DNA of 64,000 nucleotides from Salinimicrobium terrae DSM 17865 (GTDB taxonomy: Bacteria > Bacteroidota > Bacteroidia > Flavobacteriales > Flavobacteriaceae), in NCBI RefSeq assembly GCF_000424665.1, contig NZ_KE384221.1:270623-334622 (forward strand), in the 5' to 3' direction. Under the pieces are notes generated by a model. It was not told the origin of the DNA and ran no database searches. It saw nothing but the letters and a program-made list of their open reading frames with translations. Made by a program: the position numbers and the translations under genes. Below, piece after piece: positions 26,860 through 35,606 of this stretch (position 1 is its first letter; every line of letters starts with the position of its first letter).

Positions 26860-27543
26860 TTGAAGCGAGAGATTATTAAAACCGGAGACGGTTCTGCTAC
26901 TATTTTTCTGCCCGATTGGAATGAGCATTATCATTCGAAACACGGCGCAATGCAGGAGGCATTGCATGTTTTTATCCAAACCGGTTACAAGCATCATCTT
27001 ACCAGGCATAGTCCTGAGAGTATTTCAATACTGGAAATAGGATTTGGAACGGGATTGAACGCTCTTCTTACATTTTTTGAAGCTGAAAACACCAGGGTCA
27101 AAGTGGATTATACAGGGGTGGAAGCTTATCCTGTTTCTGCGGAAGAACTGGCGGCTCTGGATTATGCTGAAGCTGTTGCAGAACAAAGTGCTTCAGAAAT
27201 ATTTCAAGAGCTACATGAGACAGGATGGGAGAAAAGGAGTGAAATTTCACCATTTTTCAGCCTTAAGAAAGAGAAAAAATTTTTTAGTGAGATTTCAGCA
27301 AATGAAGAATTCGATCTCATATACTTTGATGCCTTTGGTCCCCGGGTACAACCTGATTTATGGAGCGAAGAGGTTTTTAGGAATATGTACAGGGCTTTAA
27401 AGGAAAATGGTGTACTGGTGACCTACTCGGCAAAGGGTGATGTGAGGCGGGCGATGCAGGCTGTCGGCTTTGCTGTAGAACGCCTACAGGGGCCGCCCGG
27501 GAAGCGGGAAATGCTGCGGGCGACAAAGATTGAACGCTGTTAA
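26860..27543 (+). CDS. mnmD: tRNA 5-methylaminomethyl-2-thiouridine methyltransferase, stand-alone
   Basis: SAM-dependent methyltransferase that completes mnm5s2U at wobble position 34. It is 227 residues, equal to the N-terminal half of E. coli MnmC without the oxidase half. Motifs are ILEIGFGTGLNALLT (SAM loop) and FDLIYFDAFGPRVQPDLWS. The start is a TTG at 26860 (the protein begins KREIIKTGDGSATI), three bases after the DUF4920 stop; no ATG is available before the conserved sequence. Confidence 0.9.
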   Translation: MKREIIKTGDGSATIFLPDWNEHYHSKHGAMQEALHVFIQTGYKHHLTRHSPESISILEIGFGTGLNALLTFFEAENTRVKVDYTGVEAYPVSAEELAALDYAEAVAEQSASEIFQELHETGWEKRSEISPFFSLKKEKKFFSEISANEEFDLIYFDAFGPRVQPDLWSEEVFRNMYRALKENGVLVTYSAKGDVRRAMQAVGFAVERLQGPPGKREMLRATKIERC

Positions 27544-27599
27544 ACCTTTAATAAACTGTCTGTTATTCCGATACAAATCCTGTAAATTCAAAATAAAAA

Positions 27600-28517
27600 A
27601 TGCGAATTCTCATAACCGGAGCTACCGGTCTGGTAGGTTCTGAAATTACCCGTTTGTGCCATGAACAAGGTATAAATGTGAATTTTCTTACAACTAGTAA
27701 GGGTAAGATTGAAAAAGGCGAAACTTACCGCGGGTTTTACTGGGATCCTTCGTCCGGAAAGATCGATACTAAATGTCTGGAAGGAGTTGGGGCTATTATT
27801 AATCTTGCAGGAGCCAGTGTTTTTCAACCCTGGACCACCTCCAACAAAAAAAAGATCCTTAACAGCCGGCTCGATTCTTTAAATCTTCTGCATAAAACTC
27901 TAAAGCAAAATTCTCATGAGGTAGGACAACTGGTTTCAGCCAGTGCTATAGGGATCTATCCTAGTTCCAGAACCAAGATGTATGAGGAGAATCATACAGC
28001 CGTAGCCGACAATTTTTTAGGAGAGGTGAGCGAAAAATGGGAAGCTGCCGCTGATGAATTTAATGATCTGGACCTGCGGGTGGCCAAGGTAAGGATTGGT
28101 ATAGTACTATCGGCTGATGGTGGTGCATTGCCTCAGATCATGAAGCCGGTGAAGTTTAATCTGGGTTCACCTCTTGGTTCCGGAAAGCAGTGGCAGTCCT
28201 GGATTCACATACATGATCTCGCCCGCATGTTCCTTTACATTATTTCAAATGGACTTGCAGGTGTATATAATGGAGTGGCACCAAATCCTGCAACCAATGA
28301 GGAACTAACAAAAGAAGTGGCTCATGCCCTTCATAAAAAACTCTGGCTTCCAAAAGTTCCGGGATTAGCATTGAAGGCAGCCATGGGGGAGATGTCGAGT
28401 GTCGTTTTAGGCAGTCAGCTAGTGAGCAGCGGGAAAATTCAGGAGGAAGGATTTGAGTTTAATTTTGTAAATCTCAGACCTGCAATTCAGGATCTGTTAA
28501 ATAAAAAGACCGGCTAA
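27600..28517 (+). CDS. TIGR01777-type NAD(P)-dependent epimerase
   Basis: A 305-residue extended-SDR protein with GATGLVGSEI at the N-terminus (a GxxGxxG Rossmann loop) and an internal INLAGASVFQPWT block. The family is YfcH-like and of unknown substrate, sometimes mislabelled as a SulA-type division inhibitor. The classical YxxxK pair is not in its usual place, as in the family. The stop codon lies within the terminator stem. Confidence 0.88.
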   Translation: MRILITGATGLVGSEITRLCHEQGINVNFLTTSKGKIEKGETYRGFYWDPSSGKIDTKCLEGVGAIINLAGASVFQPWTTSNKKKILNSRLDSLNLLHKTLKQNSHEVGQLVSASAIGIYPSSRTKMYEENHTAVADNFLGEVSEKWEAAADEFNDLDLRVAKVRIGIVLSADGGALPQIMKPVKFNLGSPLGSGKQWQSWIHIHDLARMFLYIISNGLAGVYNGVAPNPATNEELTKEVAHALHKKLWLPKVPGLALKAAMGEMSSVVLGSQLVSSGKIQEEGFEFNFVNLRPAIQDLLNKKTG

Positions 28518-28536
28518 AATTAGCCGGTCTTTTATC
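28504..28536. terminator. bidirectional terminator between the epimerase and yceI
   Basis: AAAAGACCGGCTAA and TTAGCCGGTCTTTT form a 14-bp perfect stem with a two-base AA centre. A and T runs on both sides let it work for both convergent genes, and the epimerase stop codon lies in the stem. Confidence 0.88.
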
Positions 28537-28553
28537 ATTTTCGAGAAGTTTTT

Positions 28554-29234
28554 CTACTCCGTTCTTCGGGCGGTAACATTAATTGTTAGCTCCATTTCAT
28601 CACTGATGAAATTATCCCCAAGGTTGTCAAATACAGATTTTGAACCATAATTCACTCCCCAGTCTGTTCTGTCAATAGTAAAAGTTTCGCTTTCAAGGGT
28701 AATAGTTTCTCCATCGAGGTTTGAATCAATAGGAAACTGGATATTCTTAGTCTCTTCTTTAAGAGTAAGATTTCCCTGTAACATTTTCTGTCCGTTCTCT
28801 TCGGTCACCCCGGTGATCTCAAAAGTAGCAGTCGGGTATTCTTCCACATTAAAGAAGTCAGTTTCCTTTCCTTCGACAGTTCCTTTCAGATGATTTTCCA
28901 GGCTTCTTTTGTCTTCTTCATCCATACCTTCATCTGTAACAACTATGGAATTCATATCTATTACTACACGGCCGCTGGTGATGTTTTCACTCGTAGCCAT
29001 TAAAGTGCCGTCCTGGATGTTGATATAACCCTTGTGTTCCCCTGTTGGCTTGGTGCCTCTCCATTCAATAGTGGATTGGGTTGTGTCAATTTCATAGGTC
29101 ATTGCCTCCTCCCCGGCAACAGCAGCTTTCTCTGCTTCTCCGGGTTCAACTTTGTTCTCTTTATCATTCTTACAGGCAACACTTCCAAGGGCAATACCTG
29201 CAACCAACACGAAGTTGAATACTCTTTTTTTCAT
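28554..29234 (-). CDS. YceI family lipoprotein
   Basis: A 226-residue lipoprotein (signal VLVAGIALGSVAC). The lipocalin-like YceI barrel runs from about residue 45 to the end: YEIDTTQSTIEWRGTKPTG, then FFNVEEYPTATFEITGV and FTIDRTDWGVNYGS. YceI proteins bind isoprenoid or amphiphilic ligands in the periplasm. The linker after the Cys is Glu/Lys/Ala rich. It is a single gene, divergent from grpE-dnaJ. Confidence 0.93.
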   Translation of the reverse strand: MKKRVFNFVLVAGIALGSVACKNDKENKVEPGEAEKAAVAGEEAMTYEIDTTQSTIEWRGTKPTGEHKGYINIQDGTLMATSENITSGRVVIDMNSIVVTDEGMDEEDKRSLENHLKGTVEGKETDFFNVEEYPTATFEITGVTEENGQKMLQGNLTLKEETKNIQFPIDSNLDGETITLESETFTIDRTDWGVNYGSKSVFDNLGDNFISDEMELTINVTARRTE

Positions 29235-29320
29235 ATTTCTGTTAATTAATTTAAAGAAGCAAAATTAGAATTTTAACAAAAGCTTTTTCCTAAAAGAATA
29301 CTAAAAGTTTCCTGTGACAT

Positions 29321-29353
29321 TTTGGCATTTCAGCTTTCTTGGCAGTAATTTTG
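29321..29353 (+). promoter_or_regulatory. promoter of grpE-dnaJ
   Basis: TTTG (29321-29324), a 21-base spacer and TAATTTTG (29346-29353) form the best consensus Bacteroidota sigma-A promoter in the window. The grpE ATG follows at 29386. No CIRCE-like repeat is seen. Confidence 0.7.
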
Positions 29354-29385
29354 CCAACTCTCTCACAGAATAAAATTTGTATCCA

Positions 29386-29970
29386 ATGAGTGAAAAAGAA
29401 CGTAACCAGGAGAATATATCAGAAGAGGAAAGTATAAAAGATCAGGTAGAGGAAATACTTGATGAAGCAATAGAGGAAGCCGAAAGTAAAGACAACGGTT
29501 CTTCCCGGGAAGGGGAAGCTTCAGAAAAAGAGCAACTTAAAGCCGATCTGGAGAAGGAGAAAGACAAATTTCTTCGACTTTTTGCCGAATTCGAAAATTA
29601 CAAGCGTCGTACCAGTAAGGAGCGCATAGAAATGTTTAAAACTGCCAGCCAGGACGTCATTGTGTCTATGTTGCCGGTACTTGACGATTTTGACCGGGCC
29701 CTGAATGAAATACGCAAAGCCGGGGACAAGGAATTGTTGAAAGGCGTCGAACTTATTAGTAATAAATTCAAGGAAACCTTGCGTTCCAAAGGATTGGAAA
29801 AAATGGAGGTAAAAGAGGGAGATACTTTTGATGCCGAAATCCATGAAGCAATTACCCAAATTCCCGCACCAAAAGATAAATTAAAAGGCAAGGTTGTTGA
29901 CGTAGTGGAGAAAGGTTACAAGCTTGGTGACCGCATCATTCGTTATCCAAAGGTGGTAACCGGCAAGTAA
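29386..29970 (+). CDS. grpE: nucleotide exchange factor GrpE
   Basis: Co-chaperone that releases ADP from DnaK. The 194-residue protein has an acidic, disordered N-terminus (about 1-45), a long coiled coil (about 50-100, LKADLEKEKDKFLRLFAEFE) and a C-terminal beta domain with GDTFDAEIHEAI and RIIRYPKVVT. ATG 29386 (MSEKERNQ) is chosen over a TTG three codons earlier. It forms an operon with dnaJ 30 bases downstream; dnaK is elsewhere. Confidence 0.96.
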   Translation: MSEKERNQENISEEESIKDQVEEILDEAIEEAESKDNGSSREGEASEKEQLKADLEKEKDKFLRLFAEFENYKRRTSKERIEMFKTASQDVIVSMLPVLDDFDRALNEIRKAGDKELLKGVELISNKFKETLRSKGLEKMEVKEGDTFDAEIHEAITQIPAPKDKLKGKVVDVVEKGYKLGDRIIRYPKVVTGK

Positions 29971-30000
29971 CTTTTAATTTTTGAGAACTTTAAAGATATC

Positions 30001-31125
30001 ATGAAACAGGACTATTACGAAATATTAGGAATAAGCAAGAATGCAACTACCGCCGAGGTAAAAAAGGCGTACCGCAAGAAGGCTATAGAATTTCACCCCG
30101 ATAAAAATCCGGGAGACGCAAAGGCAGAGGAGATGTTCAAAAAAGCTGCCGAGGCTTATGAAGTTCTTAGTAATGAAGATAAGCGGGCGAGATATGATCG
30201 TTTTGGTCACCAGGCTTTCGAGAATGGCGGCTTTGGCGGCGGTGGCGGAATGAATATGGATGATATCTTTAGCCAGTTTGGAGATATTTTTGGCGGTGCC
30301 TTTGGCGGCGGCGGAGGGTTTTCGGGCTTTGGCGGCGGTTTTGGAGGTGGCCAGCGCAGGGTGAAAGGTAGTAACCTGCGAATCAGGGTAGCTCTTACCC
30401 TGGAGGAGATCGCCAATGGAGTCGAGAAAAAGATAAAAGTTAAACGCAAAGTTCAGGCTCAGGGAACGACTTATAAAACCTGTTCAACCTGTAATGGAAC
30501 AGGGCAGGTAACCAGAGTAACGAATACTATTTTAGGACGTATGCAAACTGCTACTCCATGTACCACTTGTGGCGGTAGCGGACAAATGATAGACGAGCGT
30601 CCTGCCGATGCTGATGCACAGGGACTGGTCGTAAACGAAGAAACAGTTTCAATCAAAATTCCTGCGGGGGTAGTGGAAGGAATGCAGCTTAAAGTTTCCG
30701 GAAAAGGAAACGAGGCCCCGGGCAATGGTGTGCCGGGAGATTTGCTGGTTGCCATAGAAGAAAAAGAACATCCTGTTTTACAGCGGGAAGGTGATAATCT
30801 TCATTACGACCTGTATATAAGTCTGTCTGAAGCTGTACTTGGAACTTCCAGAGAGATCGATACGGTATCTGGTAAGGTGCGGATCAAAATAGATGAAGGA
30901 GTACAGTCCGGAAAAATTTTGAGATTGCGCGGCAAAGGGATTCCTAACATTAACGGCTACGGGAAGGGAGATCTTTTGGTGCATGTAAATGTGTGGACTC
31001 CTAAGACTCTCAATAGAGAACAACGTGATTTCTTCGAACGTATGGCTAACGATGAGCATTTCCAGCCAAAGCCGGAGAAAACTGATAAATCATTTTTTGA
31101 AAAAGTTAAAGATATGTTTACATAA
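30001..31125 (+). CDS. dnaJ: chaperone DnaJ with a reduced, single-centre zinc region
   Basis: Type I J-protein of 374 residues that stimulates DnaK ATPase. The J domain (1-70) has the HPD triad in EFHPDKNPG; a Gly/Phe-rich segment spans about 75-118. The cysteine region then has only two CxxCxGxG repeats (CSTCNGTG and CTTCGGSG) instead of the four of E. coli DnaJ, so one zinc centre remains. The C-terminal substrate-binding and dimerisation domains are complete (GMQLKVSGKGNEAPG, GDLLVHVNVWTP). The same reduction is, as I recall, common in Flavobacteriaceae. Confidence 0.95.
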   Translation: MKQDYYEILGISKNATTAEVKKAYRKKAIEFHPDKNPGDAKAEEMFKKAAEAYEVLSNEDKRARYDRFGHQAFENGGFGGGGGMNMDDIFSQFGDIFGGAFGGGGGFSGFGGGFGGGQRRVKGSNLRIRVALTLEEIANGVEKKIKVKRKVQAQGTTYKTCSTCNGTGQVTRVTNTILGRMQTATPCTTCGGSGQMIDERPADADAQGLVVNEETVSIKIPAGVVEGMQLKVSGKGNEAPGNGVPGDLLVAIEEKEHPVLQREGDNLHYDLYISLSEAVLGTSREIDTVSGKVRIKIDEGVQSGKILRLRGKGIPNINGYGKGDLLVHVNVWTPKTLNREQRDFFERMANDEHFQPKPEKTDKSFFEKVKDMFT

Positions 31126-31161
31126 TTTTTATTTGTTAAAAATTTTTACATATATTTGAAT

Positions 31162-31191
31162 ATCACTAATTCAGGTTAGTGGTAAATTTTT
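31162..31191 (+). terminator. candidate terminator after dnaJ
   Basis: ATCACTAA and TTAGTGGT pair (one G-T) around TTCAGG and are followed by AAATTTTTC. A TATATTTG sequence lies just before it (31151-31158). Confidence 0.45.
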
Positions 31192-31212
31192 CTTTTTCAT
31201 AGCAATTTTTTT

Positions 31213-31242
31213 CCCATCCTTAAGCAATTAAGGGTGGGTTTT
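31213..31242 (+). terminator. terminator hairpin between dnaJ and the ABC genes
   Basis: CCCATCCTTAA and TTAAGGGTGGG form an 11-bp stem with one G-T wobble and a GCAA tetraloop, followed by TTTT. Confidence 0.7.
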
Positions 31243-31345
31243 GCATTTAAAGGAATAACACTTTTGGCAGCTACCGGAATTCTTAAATTCTTCCCAATGC
31301 TCATGTAGCCTTTGCCAAAATTATATCTTTACACAAATCACATTT

Positions 31346-32275
31346 ATGGATCACCTTTTGGTAGCCGAGAATGTCTCCAAGCAATTCGGAAATTTTACTG
31401 CACTTAACGACGTTTCCCTTGAGATTCCCAGAGGTAGTATTTTTGGGCTTTTGGGTCCTAATGGCGCCGGGAAAACTACCTTTATCAGGATCATTAATCA
31501 AATTACGCTGCCCGATAAGGGAAGAATGCTGCTGGATGGCCATGCTTTGCGGCCAGATGATATACAGCATATTGGTTATTTGCCCGAAGAACGAGGTCTT
31601 TATAAATCCATGAAAGTTGGGGAGCAGGCTTTGTATCTTGCCCAGTTGAAAGGTTTATCAAAAGCCGAAGCCAGAGAAAGGCTTAAGTACTGGTTTGACA
31701 GGCTGCAGATACAGGACTGGTGGGACAAAAAGATACAGGAGTTATCAAAAGGTATGGCGCAAAAAGTACAATTTGTAGTGACTGTTTTGCACCGGCCAAA
31801 ATTGCTGATCTTTGACGAACCCTTTAGTGGGTTCGATCCTGTCAATGCTAATTTAATTAAAGATGAGATCCTGCAACTCCGTCGCGAAGGGGCTACTATT
31901 TTATTCTCTACGCATCGAATGGAAAGTGTAGAAGAGATGTGCGATTATATGGCCCTGATCCATCGGGGAAATAAATTGCTCGACGGAGAAGTAAATGAAA
32001 TTAAACGCCGCTACAAATCAAATACATTTGAGGTAGGTTTAATGTCCGGAGACTCTGATGCACTCCGAAAGGAACTGGAGGAGAAATTTCATATTTCCGA
32101 TACCGATTTTAAGAGTATCAATGATGATCTTAAACTGCAAATACAAGTAGGAGAAAATTCCTCTCCCAATGATCTACTTATTTTCCTCACCTCCCGGGCA
32201 GAAGTGAATCATTTTGTGGAAGTGATTCCTTCAGTAAATGACATTTTCATTAAAACCGTCACCACCAATGCGTAA
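31346..32275 (+). CDS. ABC exporter ATP-binding subunit (NatA-like)
   Basis: A 309-residue ATPase. The Walker A is GPNGAGKTT, the ABC signature LSKGMAQKVQFV is slightly atypical (LSKGM for LSGGQ), the Walker B is LLIFDEPFSGFDP, and the H-loop is STHRME. The C-terminal 90 residues form the DUF4162-type regulatory extension of NatA/drug-export ATPases. The permease start overlaps its end by 8 bases, so both are made together. Confidence 0.92.
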   Translation: MDHLLVAENVSKQFGNFTALNDVSLEIPRGSIFGLLGPNGAGKTTFIRIINQITLPDKGRMLLDGHALRPDDIQHIGYLPEERGLYKSMKVGEQALYLAQLKGLSKAEARERLKYWFDRLQIQDWWDKKIQELSKGMAQKVQFVVTVLHRPKLLIFDEPFSGFDPVNANLIKDEILQLRREGATILFSTHRMESVEEMCDYMALIHRGNKLLDGEVNEIKRRYKSNTFEVGLMSGDSDALRKELEEKFHISDTDFKSINDDLKLQIQVGENSSPNDLLIFLTSRAEVNHFVEVIPSVNDIFIKTVTTNA

Positions 32276-33560
32276 CCTGAAGCTGATAATCAAGAGGGAA
32301 TACCTGGCAAGGGTGAAAAACAAAGCCTTCATCGTAATGACCTTTTTGAGTCCTCTCATCTTTGTCGGAATGATCGTCTTAATCGCTTACCTGGTAAACC
32401 TTAATTCTGAAGAGCGGCGGATTGTGGGGATTAATGATGAGAGCGGGATGTTTGTAGAGGATTTCAATGATTCTGAAGATGTTCAGTTCATCGATCTTTC
32501 TAAAATTGATCTTGAAGCAGCCAAGACCATTGTGAGGGAAAAGGAATATTATGGGCTGTTGCACATTCCGCAGTTGCAGGAAAATACTTTACCCGAAATT
32601 GAATTCTTTGCCAAAGAGGCGCCAACTTTTGGGTTTCTAACCCAAATGGAAAAGACCATTAGTGATAAACTTACGAACCGCCAGTTAATAACCCGCGGGA
32701 TAGATGTTGATCTAATCGCAGCGTCCAGGGCCAAAGTGGAGATAGGTATTCAGAATTTTTCCGGAGAAAAGACCTCAAAAATGTCAACTTATGTCAAAAT
32801 GTTCTTTGGTGGTGCAGCCGGCTATCTTTTGATGATGTTCATTATTATCTACGGAAATATGGTGATGCGTAGCGTGATAGAAGAAAAGACTAATCGCATT
32901 ATTGAGATCATTATTTCTTCTGTAAAACCAATTCACCTGATGCTTGGAAAGATCCTGGGAACTTCCCTTGCCGGAATCACACAATTTATCATCTGGGTGA
33001 TCCTTGGAGGGGTTATGCTTACAGTAGTTACTGTGATTTCCGGCATGAGTATGGCCGAGTTACACGGGCCGCAGCAACAAGCAATGGAACAGATCTCGGA
33101 CAATGAACTCCAACAGTTGGTGATCGATATAGCAAAACTGCCTATGTTGTTATTGCTGGTGAGTTTTCTAATTTATTTTATAGGGGGGTACTTTCTCTAC
33201 AGCGCTATTTACGCTGCCATTGGTGCAGCAGTCGATAACGAGACCGATACGCAGCAGTTCATGCTTCCTGTGATCATACCGTTAATGCTAGGAATTTATG
33301 TGGGTTTCTTTGCAGTGATCGAAAATCCGCACGGGGTGGTCTCCACGGTTTTTTCCATGGTACCTCTCACCTCGCCGATAGTAATGCTTATGAGAATACC
33401 TTTTGGAGTAGCCTGGTGGGAACTGACTCTTTCCATTGCAATTCTCTTTATTACTATAGCAGGAGTGGTATGGTTGGCAGCCAAAATTTACAGGGTTGGA
33501 ATACTTATGTACGGGAAAAAACCGGGCTATAAAGATCTTTATAAATGGATGAAATATTAA
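32268..33560 (+). CDS. ABC exporter permease subunit (NatB-like)
   Basis: A 430-residue ABC-2 permease with an N-terminal membrane helix (about 20-42), a large periplasmic domain (about 45-175), and five C-terminal helices starting YLLMMFIIIYGNMVMRSVIEEKTNRIIEII. The EEKTNRIIEII motif is typical of NatB/YhaP-type sodium or drug exporters. ATG 32268 (MRNLKLIIKREY) is the natural start; the reading frame extends 10 codons further upstream but inside the ATPase gene. The substrate is undetermined. Confidence 0.9.
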   Translation: MRNLKLIIKREYLARVKNKAFIVMTFLSPLIFVGMIVLIAYLVNLNSEERRIVGINDESGMFVEDFNDSEDVQFIDLSKIDLEAAKTIVREKEYYGLLHIPQLQENTLPEIEFFAKEAPTFGFLTQMEKTISDKLTNRQLITRGIDVDLIAASRAKVEIGIQNFSGEKTSKMSTYVKMFFGGAAGYLLMMFIIIYGNMVMRSVIEEKTNRIIEIIISSVKPIHLMLGKILGTSLAGITQFIIWVILGGVMLTVVTVISGMSMAELHGPQQQAMEQISDNELQQLVIDIAKLPMLLLLVSFLIYFIGGYFLYSAIYAAIGAAVDNETDTQQFMLPVIIPLMLGIYVGFFAVIENPHGVVSTVFSMVPLTSPIVMLMRIPFGVAWWELTLSIAILFITIAGVVWLAAKIYRVGILMYGKKPGYKDLYKWMKY

Positions 33561-33701
33561 ATTTTTGCAAAGGTTAATAAAAGCGAGACTGCACCTGAAG
33601 TACACTTTCTAAACATTTACTATATTACCTGTACACCAAATGCAGGTGACTAACTGTCCAAGGTGCAACAGAACACATGGTTCAAATTAAAAAATTAAGG
33701 A

Positions 33702-34865
33702 ATGCCAAGAATACTGTTAATTGAAGACGAAGCCGCCATTAGAAGAGTGCTTATAAAAATTCTTACTGAAGAGAATGCTACCTACGAGGTAGAAGAGGCT
33801 GCCGACGGGCTTGAGGGAATTGAAAAAATAAAAGACCAGGAATACGATCTTATTCTCTGCGATATTAAGATGCCAAAGATGGATGGGGTGGAAGTATTGG
33901 AAGCAGTTAAAAAGATAAAGCCTGAAATACCAATGGTGATGATCTCCGGCCATGGGGACCTGGATACGGCGGTTAACACGATGAGACTCGGAGCATTCGA
34001 TTATATTTCTAAACCACCAGATTTAAACAGGCTTCTCAATACAGTTCGGAATGCACTCGATAGGAAAGAGTTGGTAGTGGAGAATACCCGCTTAAAAAAG
34101 AAAGTCGGTAAGAACCTGGAAATGATAGGGGAATCTGAAGAGATTTCAAAGATCCAGGATATCATCGAAAAAGTAGCGCCTACAGATGCCAGGGTTTTGA
34201 TAACCGGGCCAAATGGAAGCGGGAAAGAACTTGTGGCGCACTGGCTTCACCAAAAGAGTGATCGCTCTGCCGGGCCTATGATCGAGGTAAACTGTGCCGC
34301 CATCCCCTCAGAGTTAATTGAGAGTGAACTTTTTGGGCATGTAAAAGGAGCTTTTACTTCGGCTGCCAAGGATCGGGCAGGGAAGTTTGAAGCTGCCAAC
34401 GGAGGTACTATTTTTCTTGATGAGGTTGGGGATATGAGTCTTTCTGCCCAGGCAAAAGTGCTTCGGGCTCTGCAGGAAAGCAAGATTTCGAGGGTAGGAA
34501 GTGATAAGGATATAAAAGTTAACGTACGCGTAATAGCCGCGACCAATAAAGATCTAAAAAAGGAGATTGAGGAAAATAATTTTCGGGAAGATCTTTATCA
34601 CAGGCTAGCGGTGATTCTGATTAAAGTTCCGGGGCTTAATGAGCGTAGGGAAGATATCCCCTTGCTGGTAAACTTCTTTGCTGATAAGATCACAGAAGAA
34701 CAGGGTGTAAACAAAAAGACCTTTACAGAAGACGCACTTAATTTGCTCAAGGAATATAACTGGACCGGAAATATCCGGGAACTGCGAAATGTCGTGGAAC
34801 GACTCATCATTCTTGGCGGACAGGAGGTAAGTGAGGAGGATGTGAGATTGTTTGCCAGTAAATAG
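33702..34865 (+). CDS. sigma-54-type response regulator lacking a DNA-binding domain
   Basis: A 387-residue NtrC-family protein. The receiver domain (1-120) has phospho-acceptor Asp54 in LILCDIKMPKMDG. The AAA+ domain (about 140-370) has Walker A GPNGSGKE (169-176) and Walker B-like GGTIFLDEVGDM. The sigma-54-contacting loop reads GAFTSA (216-221) where the consensus is GAFTGA. The protein ends at LFASK just after the AAA+ lid, so the usual Fis-type helix-turn-helix is absent. It could activate transcription from solution or bind DNA through a partner. No histidine kinase or rpoN gene is nearby. Confidence 0.9.
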   Translation: MPRILLIEDEAAIRRVLIKILTEENATYEVEEAADGLEGIEKIKDQEYDLILCDIKMPKMDGVEVLEAVKKIKPEIPMVMISGHGDLDTAVNTMRLGAFDYISKPPDLNRLLNTVRNALDRKELVVENTRLKKKVGKNLEMIGESEEISKIQDIIEKVAPTDARVLITGPNGSGKELVAHWLHQKSDRSAGPMIEVNCAAIPSELIESELFGHVKGAFTSAAKDRAGKFEAANGGTIFLDEVGDMSLSAQAKVLRALQESKISRVGSDKDIKVNVRVIAATNKDLKKEIEENNFREDLYHRLAVILIKVPGLNERREDIPLLVNFFADKITEEQGVNKKTFTEDALNLLKEYNWTGNIRELRNVVERLIILGGQEVSEEDVRLFASK

Positions 34866-35606
34866 TATAAAGTATTTAGAAAGGAGTATTGGTGAGGCAC
34901 GAAATTGAAAATTCTCCTCATTTCCGCCTTTTTTAAGGGGAAAAAGTTTTCTCACGATTGTCACACTGAGCCCGACTGTAAGGAGGAATAGTCGAAGTGC
35001 TTATGCAATTAGATACTTAATTAATTACCAGAGGACCGGAGATCCAAAGTTCTTCGTATAGATCTCAGAACAAGATTTTTAGTTTGGCCAAATTTTAACC
35101 GTAACGGAGTAAATTCACAGTTGACGTTTAGAGAAGATGGTGTACTGATGGCCAAACGTGCCAAAGGAGAGATTGAATCATTGGAGTTTCCACGAAGGCG
35201 TAGAGTTTACTCACGATTGTCACACTGAGCCCGACCGTAGGGAGGAATAGTCGAAGTGCTTATGTTACCAGATCCTTAATAAATTACCTATAGAGTTGTG
35301 ATCTAAGTCGTTGTGGGGGAGAAACCTGCCAAAGTTAATCGTCATAGATTTCAGAACAAGATTATTAATTTGGATTCCACATTAATATAACTTTGGCAGG
35401 TCGAAAGACTTAGTTTCCTTTGCTCGTAATCAGTAACGTGAGAAAACATGTATTTTCCACTTTGCTACAGTGTCTTCTAATTAACTTTTTCCATTTAACC
35501 AATTACCAGCTTTTAAACCTTTCCCCATTCCTTTAGTCTTACTTGCTATACCTGCAATGGAACGGTCTTTGTTATTGACAGGACACCTTCAGGTATAACC
35601 GAATCT
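34866..35606. repeat. gene-free 741-base stretch with a degenerate direct duplication
   Basis: CTCACGATTGTCACACTGAG begins two copies, at 34951 and 35210. Each copy continues through GGAGGAATAGTCGAAGTGCTTATG and, after a diverged part, through TCAGAACAAGATT and TTTGG (to about 35087 and 35375). Copy 1 contains TTTGGCC/GGCCAAA arms and copy 2 contains ACCTGCCAAAGTTA/TAACTTTGGCAGGT arms, so each half can fold. I see no gene. The upstream region of the DUF6702 gene (35400-35606) is AT-rich without a clear promoter. Confidence 0.65.
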
